In this document: positions 16,286-22,110 of the stretch, piece after piece | Position numbering within the stretch: the stretch's first letter is position 1 | Layout: each line of letters opens with the position of its first letter | Source of the DNA: Methanoregula sp. | GTDB taxonomy: Archaea > Halobacteriota > Methanomicrobia > Methanomicrobiales > Methanospirillaceae | DNA: 23,532 bases | Reading direction: 5' to 3' | Assembly: GCA_003157895.1 (NCBI GenBank) | Contig: PMKW01000053.1 | Location: 5,095 to 28,626, forward strand | Notes under the pieces: model-generated | What the model was told of the DNA's origin: nothing | The model's input: only the letters and a program-made list of their open reading frames with translations | The model's database searches: none | Translations under genes and position numbers: made by a program

Positions 16286-17128
16286 TCAGTTCCCCGCAAG
16301 TTCCCGTACCTTTTCGATATTGCCACGGTCGTTACGGCGCTCATCGACCGGCGTTTCGCAGACCAGCGGGAGCGACGAGATAACGGTATTGTGCAGGATC
16401 CGCCTAAAGCCGTCCTCGCCAATGAAACCCATGCCGATATGCTCGTGCCGGTCAAGGCCGCTTCCCCGGTCTCCCTTTGTATCGTTGAGATGGATGACCC
16501 GGAGGTGGTCAAGGCCGACCTGCCCGTCGAACTGCGCAAGGGTGTCTTTGAGGCCCTCGTCTGTCCTGAGCTCGTAGCCGGCGGCAAACGCATGGCAGGT
16601 ATCGAAACAGATCCCGATCCGTCCGGGGAACGGGAGCCCGTCCATGATCGCCCCGATGTGCTCGAAGGAGCTCCCCACGCTGTTCTTCTCGCCAGCGGTG
16701 TTCTCGAGAAGGAGCATCACCTTATTGTCAGCACCGTCAAGCGCCGTGCTGATCGCCCTGATGACCCGCATCCTCCCGCCCGCGATCCCGTCCCCGAGGT
16801 GGTGGCCGAGGTGGGTGACGAGGTATGGGATTTTGAGCCGGCCGCAGCGGGAAAGTTCGGCGGTGAGAGTGGCGACGGACTTCTCAAAGATCTCCGGTTT
16901 GGGCGAAGCAAGGTTCGGGAGGTAGGGCATGTGGTCCACCGGGATAATACCGGTGGTCCTGACCTTTGCCCGGAACAGGTCCGCAGCCTCATCCGCGAGG
17001 GGCTTGTATCCCCAGCCCCGGGGGTTGCGGGAGAAGATCTGGAAAACATCGCACCCGGCATCCTTTGCCCGGTCAACCGCGAGATCGAGCGAACCGGCAA
17101 TCGAAACATGCACGCCGACTTTTACCAT
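16286..17128 (-). CDS. nfo: Endonuclease IV (AP endonuclease)
   Basis: Zinc-dependent TIM-barrel enzyme that cleaves DNA 5' to abasic sites in base-excision repair. At 280 aa it is full length. All nine metal ligands of the family can be matched: His in VDHMPYLPN, His in VTHLGHHLG, Glu in LLENTAGE, Asp and His in CFDTCHAFAAG, His in VIHLNDTKG, Asp and His in LDRHEHIGMG, and Glu in CETPVDE. It begins MVKVGVHVSIAGSLDLAV as expected. The ATG at 17128 has AGGA about 8 nt upstream. A TATA-like CCTAATATCC (near 17180-17189 on the minus strand) may be its promoter. It would act downstream of glycosylases such as the one at the window's left end, but is not linked to it. Confidence 0.95.
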   Translation of the reverse strand: MVKVGVHVSIAGSLDLAVDRAKDAGCDVFQIFSRNPRGWGYKPLADEAADLFRAKVRTTGIIPVDHMPYLPNLASPKPEIFEKSVATLTAELSRCGRLKIPYLVTHLGHHLGDGIAGGRMRVIRAISTALDGADNKVMLLLENTAGEKNSVGSSFEHIGAIMDGLPFPGRIGICFDTCHAFAAGYELRTDEGLKDTLAQFDGQVGLDHLRVIHLNDTKGDRGSGLDRHEHIGMGFIGEDGFRRILHNTVISSLPLVCETPVDERRNDRGNIEKVRELAGN

Positions 17129-17246
17129 GGACTACATCCTGCCCAGCATTTGTATCTCCTGATCAGATCGGGGCGTGCAGGATATTAGGAGGTTTGGATC
17201 ATACCGTACCGGGCAGAAGGAGTTCCGGACCCGGCAGAGCGGAAGG

Positions 17247-17285
17247 AAAAATAATCACCATGTCATGGTGCCCGGTATGACCGGG
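17247..17285 (-). terminator. Double-hairpin terminator after the acyl-CoA ligase
   Basis: Two adjacent perfect inverted repeats follow the ligase stop on the minus strand: CCCGGT-ATG-ACCGGG (17271-17285) and CACCATG-T-CATGGTG (17256-17270). They are followed by a T-rich run (17247-17254). The rest of the 17129-17297 gap holds only the likely nfo promoter. Confidence 0.6.
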
Positions 17286-17297
17286 AGAATGCCGGAT

Positions 17298-18836
17298 TCA
17301 CCGGTCCGGGTTCTGCACCTGCAACGACATGCCATAGCGTTTCGTCCCGACAGAGCGCAGGGGTTTACCGGTACTGTTTTTTGGAATCTCGTCCACAAAC
17401 CAGATCCGGCGGGGGACCTTGGACTGGACCAGACGATCAAGGAGAAACCGGCGGAGTTCCTCTTCGGATACCCGAAGATCTGCCGGTACAACCATCGCTT
17501 CAATATCCTCGCCAAGCAGGGGATCAGCGACCTGGAAGCTCATCGCATCCTTCACGCCCGGGTGCGATCGTAAAACGGCATCAATCTCAGCCGGTGAGAT
17601 CTTCTCCCCTCCTTTATTGATCAGCTCTTTCTTCCTGCCGGTGATGAAAAGGTATCCCTTCTCATCGATATATCCCATATCTCCGGTATAAAACCAGCCA
17701 TTCCGGAATGCGGTTTTATTCTCTTCAGGGGCATCCAGATAGCCGCTGATCACTACCTGCCCCCGTATCACGATCTCCCCGGTTTTTCCGGGTCTGACCG
17801 GTTCGCTGTTATCATCCAGGATATGAACGGATTCAATCACCGGGATGCCGACTGAACCGCGTTTATAGGGTACATTCCGACTGATAAACGCAGCTTCCGT
17901 CATCCCGTACGACTCTAGTAAAGGGGCACCGGCCAGCGTCTCCAGTTCACGGCGGACCTCATCCGGCATGAAAGCCGATACCGTGCCTATGAACCGGAGT
18001 GAATTATGCGCCAGTTCTTCTGCATTGACCTTTTTTAGCTCCTGCAGGATTGCCTGGTGAAGTGCAGGTACGCCCCAGTAAAAGGTGGGCTTTTTTGTCT
18101 TCAGCAGAGGAATAAAATCGGAGGGGATAAAATCCCTGGTGCAGATTACGGTTCCGCCGGCGAGCAGCGGTGCGAGAAGTGTACTCAGTAATCCCAGCCC
18201 GTGAAAATAGGGAACAATATGGAGACTCCGGTCTTCATGCGTCAGGTGATTTAAGTCACGGGACATATGCGTGATTTCACTCAGCAGTTCCTGGGAATAC
18301 GGGACGATTTTTGGTGTGGAGGTGGTACCTGAAGTCGGTATCAGCGTGGCGATATCCGAGGGGAGTCCGTATACTGCCTCATTTGGCTCCTGTGGCAGTC
18401 CTGCGGCCAGGGTAAATCTTCCGGCTTTACGGGAGACAGCAGTCAATTCGATAACCGGTATGTCACGCGTTGCTGCTGCTGACCGTGCAGCGGTATTCAA
18501 ATTCTTCTGTACAACCATTCCGTTAATCTTAAATTTTGAGAAATAGGTGTCAAATTCCTGTGCCTTGTTCTGAGGATTGAGCGGCAGGCTCGTAAATCCT
18601 GCCATGATAGAAATAATACTGACTGCCGTTTCAGGACCGGAGGGCGCTGTTACGGCAATCCTGTCATTCCGGTGAAATCCCATAGAACAGAGTGTTTTTA
18701 CCGTATCGTAGACCTGCAACCGGAGATCGTGGTAGGTGAGCGGCTGGTACCCCGGGGATACAATTGCCGGATGGTCCGGGTCCTGGTTGCCATCGAACAG
18801 CATATCCCTGAGGGTAACAAGCCCGGAATTATTCAT
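17298..18836 (-). CDS. AMP-forming acyl-CoA synthetase, AAE3/Pcs60 (oxalyl-CoA ligase)-like
   Basis: 512-aa adenylate-forming enzyme expected to couple a carboxylic acid to CoA through an acyl-AMP. The P-loop is TSGTTSTPK (168-176), followed by VPYFHGLGL (208-216), ESYGMTEA (308-315), YTGDMGY (383-389), the hinge region FITGRKKELINKGGEKISPAE (about 397-417) and the adenylation Lys in NSTGKPL (491). The pattern TSGTT-x-x-PK together with KELINRGGEKISP is closest to plant/yeast AAE3/Pcs60 oxalyl-CoA ligases among families I recall, but the substrate cannot be read from sequence. The residue after the P-loop Lys is Ile where Gly is usual. The ATG at 18836 is about 35 nt downstream of a TATA box, and no partner enzyme gene is adjacent. 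Confidence 0.88.
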   Translation of the reverse strand: MNNSGLVTLRDMLFDGNQDPDHPAIVSPGYQPLTYHDLRLQVYDTVKTLCSMGFHRNDRIAVTAPSGPETAVSIISIMAGFTSLPLNPQNKAQEFDTYFSKFKINGMVVQKNLNTAARSAAATRDIPVIELTAVSRKAGRFTLAAGLPQEPNEAVYGLPSDIATLIPTSGTTSTPKIVPYSQELLSEITHMSRDLNHLTHEDRSLHIVPYFHGLGLLSTLLAPLLAGGTVICTRDFIPSDFIPLLKTKKPTFYWGVPALHQAILQELKKVNAEELAHNSLRFIGTVSAFMPDEVRRELETLAGAPLLESYGMTEAAFISRNVPYKRGSVGIPVIESVHILDDNSEPVRPGKTGEIVIRGQVVISGYLDAPEENKTAFRNGWFYTGDMGYIDEKGYLFITGRKKELINKGGEKISPAEIDAVLRSHPGVKDAMSFQVADPLLGEDIEAMVVPADLRVSEEELRRFLLDRLVQSKVPRRIWFVDEIPKNSTGKPLRSVGTKRYGMSLQVQNPDR

Positions 18837-18866
18837 GGATGCACATCTTATTAATTCAGGTTACGG

Positions 18867-18877
18867 AAATAAATATC
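18867..18877 (-). promoter_or_regulatory. TATA box of the acyl-CoA ligase gene
   Basis: On the minus strand GATATTTATTT lies about 35 nt before the ATG, predicting a leader of roughly 10 nt. It is preceded by GGGCG, a GC-rich flank. Confidence 0.5.
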
Positions 18878-18887
18878 CCGCCCTCTG

Positions 18888-18950
18888 AAAAAAAGAGACC
18901 GGAAGTATTCAAACCGGTACCGGCTGCCGCTCACCCTGTTCATTGGTGAG
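18888..18950 (-). terminator. Hairpin and T7 tract downstream of the small membrane protein gene
   Basis: An inverted repeat CTCACC-N9-GGTGAG (18930-18950) and, 35 nt further on the minus strand, a T7 run (18888-18894) lie between the small membrane protein and the ligase promoter. The separation makes it an untypical intrinsic terminator, but the T tract alone could suffice in archaea. No gene is seen in 18837-18999. Confidence 0.4.
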
Positions 18951-18999
18951 GGTGCAGTTCCCCGCGATAAATACCGAAAGCAGAGGGGTGATAACGAGA

Positions 19000-19236
19000 T
19001 TAAAGACTTCCCCGGATACGGGGGATCCGCGTCAGGATCGTTGCAGTGATGACAAAGATCAGCATGATAACGACGAGGATGACCAGCACAATTTTCAGCG
19101 CTCCCCGTGCCCGTCCAATGAGCATATGATCCGTCCCGGATAAAAATTCCTTGCGGAAGGGATGGATCACCTTGGGATGGTATACATACCGATCCTTGAT
19201 GAGACCCGGGAAAGTCGTCACTGCTGCAATCGGCAT
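19000..19236 (-). CDS. Small single-span membrane protein, unrecognised
   Basis: 78-aa protein with a polar N-terminal half (HPKVIHPFRKEFLSGTDHMLIGRARG) and one strong transmembrane helix near residues 46-69 (ALKIVLVILVVIMLIFVITA), then a short basic tail with Arg/Lys. I do not recognise the family. The start is uncertain: a TATA-like CATAAAAG (about 19246-19253) is only about 13 nt before the ATG, which suggests a later start such as the GTG at 19221. The hydrophobic helix and the terminator-like sequence after it favour a real gene over chance. A longer overlapping frame at 18851-19285 has no such features. Confidence 0.5.
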   Translation of the reverse strand: MPIAAVTTFPGLIKDRYVYHPKVIHPFRKEFLSGTDHMLIGRARGALKIVLVILVVIMLIFVITATILTRIPRIRGSL

Positions 19237-19381
19237 GCCGCTCTTCTTTTATGGGGGGAAAACCGGGGATATCTCCGGGGTGCACCTCCGGTTACCGGAC
19301 CTGTCCGGAGCATCCGGCCTGCCATGCAAGGGTTGACCGGCAACGAAGCGGGAGTAAAAGACCGGGCATAAATCAGTCGAA

Positions 19382-19390
19382 AGATATAAT
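19382..19390 (+). promoter_or_regulatory. TATA box of the secreted Cys-rich protein gene
   Basis: AGATATAAT is centred about 78 nt before the ATG at 19464, predicting a leader near 50 nt. A strong ribosome site GGTGATC (19453-19459), complementary to the 16S rRNA tail, ends 4 nt before the ATG. The gap 19237-19463 otherwise contains only CCGG-rich imperfect repeats. Confidence 0.55.
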
Positions 19391-19463
19391 ACCGGCTCAC
19401 CCGATTGTGTAGTATACAACCCGGGGTACGGAATCCGGAACTGCCGGGGAGTGGTGATCAGGA

Positions 19464-19910
19464 ATGTTAGGAAATCGGTATGTCGGGATCATTCTTATCC
19501 TCGGGATGGTTGCGATCTTATGCGGCACTGTGTGTGCTAATGGAGTGGGGATTATTGCGGAAACCCAGGTGACGTCCGGAGCGAGTGCTCCAACATGTAC
19601 AGCACCGTGCCAGTGTATGGCGGAGAGCACCGCCATAGCACAGTGGGGTGTGAACGGGTATGAGATGTGCAGCAAGACCGTGTGCGGGCAGAGTGCAGAT
19701 GCGATGGTGCAGTACCATTGCATCCACCCGGTAGTGAGCACGGTATCGGCAGCGACGACCGCACCTACACAGGTGCCCGTCTCAAGCGCGGCGATAACAA
19801 CGGCCCCTGCTGCAGCCGGGACCACGCAGAATTCCCCGGTGGGTATTGTTACTATCCTTGTCGCGATCGGTGCAGCCCTGCTGGCTGCTGCCGGTATGAG
19901 AAGGAAATAA
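19464..19910 (+). CDS. Secreted Cys-rich protein with Ser/Thr/Ala linker and C-terminal membrane anchor
   Basis: 148-aa predicted cell-surface protein. Residues 1-26 form a signal peptide (VGIILILGMVAILCG core). The mature part has six Cys (45, 49, 51, 69, 74, 86) in a CxCM...WG...CS...CG arrangement that I associate with a family of surface proteins in methanogens but cannot name. Residues 93-122 are a Thr/Ser/Ala/Pro-rich, probably glycosylated linker. The end reads SPVG, one hydrophobic helix (128-143) and RRK, the three-part plan of an archaeosortase sorting signal, though not the canonical PGF motif. The archaeosortase gene is about 0.4 kb downstream. Six Cys suggest disulfides outside the cell. 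It has its own promoter and is followed by a T6 run. Confidence 0.75.
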   Translation: MLGNRYVGIILILGMVAILCGTVCANGVGIIAETQVTSGASAPTCTAPCQCMAESTAIAQWGVNGYEMCSKTVCGQSADAMVQYHCIHPVVSTVSAATTAPTQVPVSSAAITTAPAAAGTTQNSPVGIVTILVAIGAALLAAAGMRRK

Positions 19911-19915
19911 CCTCC

Positions 19916-19959
19916 TTTTTTCTATCCGGTGAATACCGGCTCAGACGGTTTTTCACCGG
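19916..19959 (+). terminator. T6 run and long hairpin after the secreted protein gene
   Basis: T6 (19916-19921) follows the stop by 5 nt. It is followed by an inverted repeat with CCGGTGAA (19926-19933) and TTCACCGG (19952-19959), containing an inner ACCG/CGGT pairing. The rest of 19911-20065 is the zinc ribbon promoter. Confidence 0.5.
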
Positions 19960-20036
19960 CCTGGGGTATTCTGAGGTTTTTCTCTCTGCCGGGAGCCGGG
20001 ATGCAGTCCTTATCCGGGTTCCGCTCCGCGGTACTT

Positions 20037-20044
20037 CTTTATAG
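20037..20044 (+). promoter_or_regulatory. TATA box of a leaderless zinc ribbon gene
   Basis: CTTTATAG is centred about 25 nt before the ATG at 20066, the distance expected if the first transcribed base is at or next to the start codon. Confidence 0.6.
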
Positions 20045-20065
20045 GGTGCCCCACAATCATTTCCC

Positions 20066-20209
20066 ATGGAAAAGAAACAACAGGCCGTAAAGGTAAAACA
20101 TGACTGCCCGGTCTGCGAGCAGTGCCAGGCCTCCAGTATCAGGACCCGGCCGGACGGGAGCTATCGCTGCAACCAGTGCGGGTACGACAGTGCAAAAGGG
20201 AAGAAGTGA
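20066..20209 (+). CDS. 47-aa zinc ribbon protein
   Basis: Very small protein with two Cys pairs, CPVC (14-17, with another Cys at 20) and CNQC (35-38), which form a likely zinc ribbon between basic ends. A TATA box at leaderless distance supports the ATG. I cannot assign a function. Such mini zinc ribbons in archaea are usually nucleic-acid or protein adaptors, which is inference only. It sits directly upstream of artA on the same strand, 114 nt away, and an inverted repeat follows its stop, so it may be a separate unit. Confidence 0.7.
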   Translation: MEKKQQAVKVKHDCPVCEQCQASSIRTRPDGSYRCNQCGYDSAKGKK

Positions 20210-20224
20210 GGGGCAGAAGCGTTC

Positions 20225-20244
20225 CCGGATATTTTCCGATCCGG
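20225..20244 (+). terminator. Inverted repeat between the zinc ribbon gene and artA
   Basis: CCGGAT-N8-ATCCGG lies 15 nt after the zinc ribbon stop, with a TTTT in the loop but no T tract after it. It could be a weak terminator or an operator for artA. A second GCGGG/CCCGC pair lies near 20279-20295, just before a TATA-like CAAAATAG about 20 nt ahead of the artA ATG. Confidence 0.35.
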
Positions 20245-20323
20245 TCGGGTCATTCCCCCCAACCAGAGCACTCATACGCGGGCAGGTGACCCGCTCTGCA
20301 CAAAATAGTTTCCCGCAGCCATC

Positions 20324-21130
20324 ATGAGCGATCTCCTCATCCTGTGTGCATTCCTCTCGTCGGCTCTCTTCCTTCTTTCCCGGCAGCAGTATGCCGCACT
20401 TGCCGGCTGGGCCTGCATCGTGCTCAACCTCTGGTCGGAGGTGCCGGCATGTCTCCGCGAGAACAATTTCCTGTACCCGGCGCTGGCCCTGATGTCCCTG
20501 CCTTTCCTTGCGATCACGGCGGAACGCCTCCATCATAAGGACCCGGTTGTCCTCCAGCTCTCCCGAACAGCCGCGATCGCCACGGTCATCTGGGTACCGT
20601 TTGTCGTGGTCCCCTTTCTTCGCGATGCACTGATCTCGGTTGTTGTTACTCTTGCCCTGATGCTCATCACGGCCCTTGGCCACCACCCGCAAAGGGTCGC
20701 ATGGGACGCGATTTTTGAGAACTCATTCTCCACCCAGATCATACCCGGCTGCACGGGAATTATGGCGATCGCATTAATGCTCGGCGTCATCTTCGGGATG
20801 AAAAACCTCCCGTTGCGGCAGGCCTTCTTCGCGTCCCTGCTTGTGGTCCCGGCGATCTTCCTTGCAAACCTGCTCAGGGTCGCAGTCGTGTTCATCGCGG
20901 TCTCCGACACCTGGTTTGCCGGGTTCCCCGACCCTACCGGTACCGGCGATGCGAATTTCTTCTGGGCCCACAATGTGATTGCGGAGGGGCTCGCGGTCCT
21001 CTTCCTCCTCTTTCTGGTGTGGGCACTGGTCCGGATCATCCCCCCGCTCGGGGTCTTTATTCGGGCGCTGGTCAGGGTGTACCGCGACCGGCTCCGTGAG
21101 CTTGTTTCCCCGGCACGGGATACGCTCTGA
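20324..21130 (+). CDS. artA: Archaeosortase A
   Basis: Multi-span membrane transpeptidase of the exosortase/archaeosortase group. It cleaves PGF-CTERM-type C-terminal signals and helps attach surface proteins to membrane lipid. The 268-aa protein has about seven or eight hydrophobic segments. The catalytic triad is visible: Cys143 in PGCTGIMA, Arg185 in ANLLRVAVVF and His216 in FFWAHNVIAEG, with the order and spacing of the family. The start is supported by a TATA-like element at leaderless distance; no ribosome site is seen. A candidate substrate with a tripartite C-terminus lies just upstream (19464-19910). The C-terminal tail beyond the last helix is basic (RVYRDRLRE), consistent with a cytoplasmic end. 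Confidence 0.9.
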   Translation: MSDLLILCAFLSSALFLLSRQQYAALAGWACIVLNLWSEVPACLRENNFLYPALALMSLPFLAITAERLHHKDPVVLQLSRTAAIATVIWVPFVVVPFLRDALISVVVTLALMLITALGHHPQRVAWDAIFENSFSTQIIPGCTGIMAIALMLGVIFGMKNLPLRQAFFASLLVVPAIFLANLLRVAVVFIAVSDTWFAGFPDPTGTGDANFFWAHNVIAEGLAVLFLLFLVWALVRIIPPLGVFIRALVRVYRDRLRELVSPARDTL

Positions 21131-21192
21131 GCGTGATGCGGGACTTTTAAAAAGGGGGATGTGCAAATCTTTTTATCCAGAAAAGGTGGATT

Positions 21193-21204
21193 GACTTTTA
21201 TTTT
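21193..21204 (+). promoter_or_regulatory. Promoter and ribosome site of the 71-aa charged protein gene
   Basis: ACTTTTATTTTC lies about 35-40 nt before the ATG, and GGGAGG ends about 9 nt before it. A second AT-rich element, CTTTTTATCC, lies near 21169-21178. Confidence 0.45.
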
Positions 21205-21233
21205 CAGCGAACCCGGAAGGGAGGAAAGAACGG

Positions 21234-21449
21234 ATGGGAAGAGGTAAACGGGACCGTGCGGGGCACCGCGGCGGGGATGTCCGAGGCTGGTATGGTGCAC
21301 GGGGCAGCAACAATGAGCGGTGGGGCTCAGCAGAGCCGGAGGACGATCCCCTCCGCGATTTAAGGCCCCGCGACGATGACCTGCCGGACCCTGCCGGTGA
21401 TGAGTATATGTGGCCGGAGATGGACGATGAGAATGATGAAGACGACTGA
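21234..21449 (+). CDS. 71-aa highly charged protein, unrecognised
   Basis: The N-terminal third is basic and Gly/Arg-rich (GRGKRDRAGHRGG). The rest is strongly acidic and Pro/Asp-rich, ending in DDENDEDD, with no Cys and almost no hydrophobic stretch, so it is likely disordered. I do not recognise it. A TATA-like promoter, a GGGAGG ribosome site and a hairpin after the stop argue that it is expressed. The split charge suggests a nucleic-acid or protein-binding linker; this is inference. It follows artA on the same strand, 103 nt away. Confidence 0.55.
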   Translation: MGRGKRDRAGHRGGDVRGWYGARGSNNERWGSAEPEDDPLRDLRPRDDDLPDPAGDEYMWPEMDDENDEDD

Positions 21450-21472
21450 GGGGAGCCGTTGTCAGCCGGTTT

Positions 21473-21488
21473 CCCGTGTTTTTTCGGG
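21473..21488 (+). terminator. Hairpin with T-rich loop after the charged protein gene
   Basis: CCCG (21473-21476) pairs with CGGG (21485-21488) around a T-rich loop, 24 nt after the stop codon. Confidence 0.4.
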
Positions 21489-21573
21489 TCTCTGGTAAGT
21501 TCCGGCATTCTTCTTATTTCCTTTCCCCGCATTTCCCCTGAGGCAGAACGCGGGGGGCCGCCTCAGTTCCGTA

Positions 21574-21585
21574 TGTATATAAAAG
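21574..21585 (+). promoter_or_regulatory. Strong TATA box without a following gene
   Basis: TGTATATAAAAG is the best TATA match in the window. It predicts a transcript start near 21605. No convincing coding frame follows. A T7 run comes soon after (21617-21623), and an 8-codon frame begins at 21674. From 21600 to 21735 I see only a CCGGA-N5-TCCGG hairpin (21692-21706). Confidence 0.45.
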
Positions 21586-21768
21586 GAAGATTATCGCGCG
21601 CATCCGCAGAAGGGTGTTTTTTTGTTCCGGTTGCGTTTTTCCGTCGTTAACTCCAGTGGAAATAAAGGGGTATATGAATATTGTGAATTTGCCGGATTAG
21701 CTCCGGAACCACCATACTTTCGTAAAATCCCAAAAATCGTATAAAACGGGGAAATATATCCCCCTGGA

Positions 21769-22017
21769 TTGTGCCTTCCGGGATCCATGCACAAAAACGG
21801 AACGTACGGGATCCTGTTTGCGATTGGAACGGCCCTTGTCCGTTTTTCAGGATTCCCGCATAAAACTGTGCCCCGGCACTCCCGGTGCCGCGATCCGGAC
21901 CGTGACAGAACGGTCTGACAGTTCCGGCTGCGTACCGTGCCCGGTTTTACCGGGGGATGCGTCAGAACAATACATAACATTGCAATGGCAGCCCCGGGAA
22001 AAGGAATCCCTTTTTTT
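21769..22017 (+). ncRNA. Candidate structured RNA with promoter and terminator
   Basis: A TATA-like TATAAAA (21740-21746) predicts a start near 21769. The following 250 nt hold several perfect stems: AAAAACGG (21793-21800) with CCGTTTTT (21840-21847), CGGCAC/GTGCCG (21874-21890), GACCGT/ACGGTC (21898-21915) and CCCGGT/ACCGGG (21940-21954). GGGA-N7-TCCC (21996-22010) is followed directly by T7 (22011-22017), like a terminator. A GGGGA/TCCCC repeat (21748-21763) overlaps the promoter region. A 43-codon frame (21787-21918) exists but looks like chance. The family is not recognised. Alternatively this is the leader of the receiver-PAS gene. Confidence 0.3.
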
Positions 22018-22029
22018 CATGTTCTGGTT

Positions 22030-22045
22030 AAAAAATATATCTTTT
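22030..22045 (+). promoter_or_regulatory. AT-rich promoter region of the receiver-PAS gene
   Basis: AAAAAATATATC in a long A/T stretch about 70-80 nt before the ATG at 22111 is the best TATA candidate. It would give a leader of about 45-50 nt without a clear ribosome site. Confidence 0.4.
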
Positions 22046-22110
22046 AAAAAAAATTCGAAAAGCAGGATAATAACGAAAAAGATAACATCTCGTACCCGAA
22101 TTGCTGTATC

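Noticed and set aside
18851..19285. 144-codon frame on the minus strand
   Set aside because: It overlaps the frame with a clear transmembrane helix, has no domain-like pattern and spans the putative terminator and promoter region.
21691..21714. tRNA-like start GCCGGATTAGCTC
   Set aside because: No anticodon arm or T-loop GTTCGAAT can be placed downstream, so no cloverleaf forms.
21787..21918. 43-codon frame with a hydrophobic start
   Set aside because: It is short, has an Arg-rich unstructured end and is full of inverted repeats; better explained as part of a structured RNA, though not excluded.
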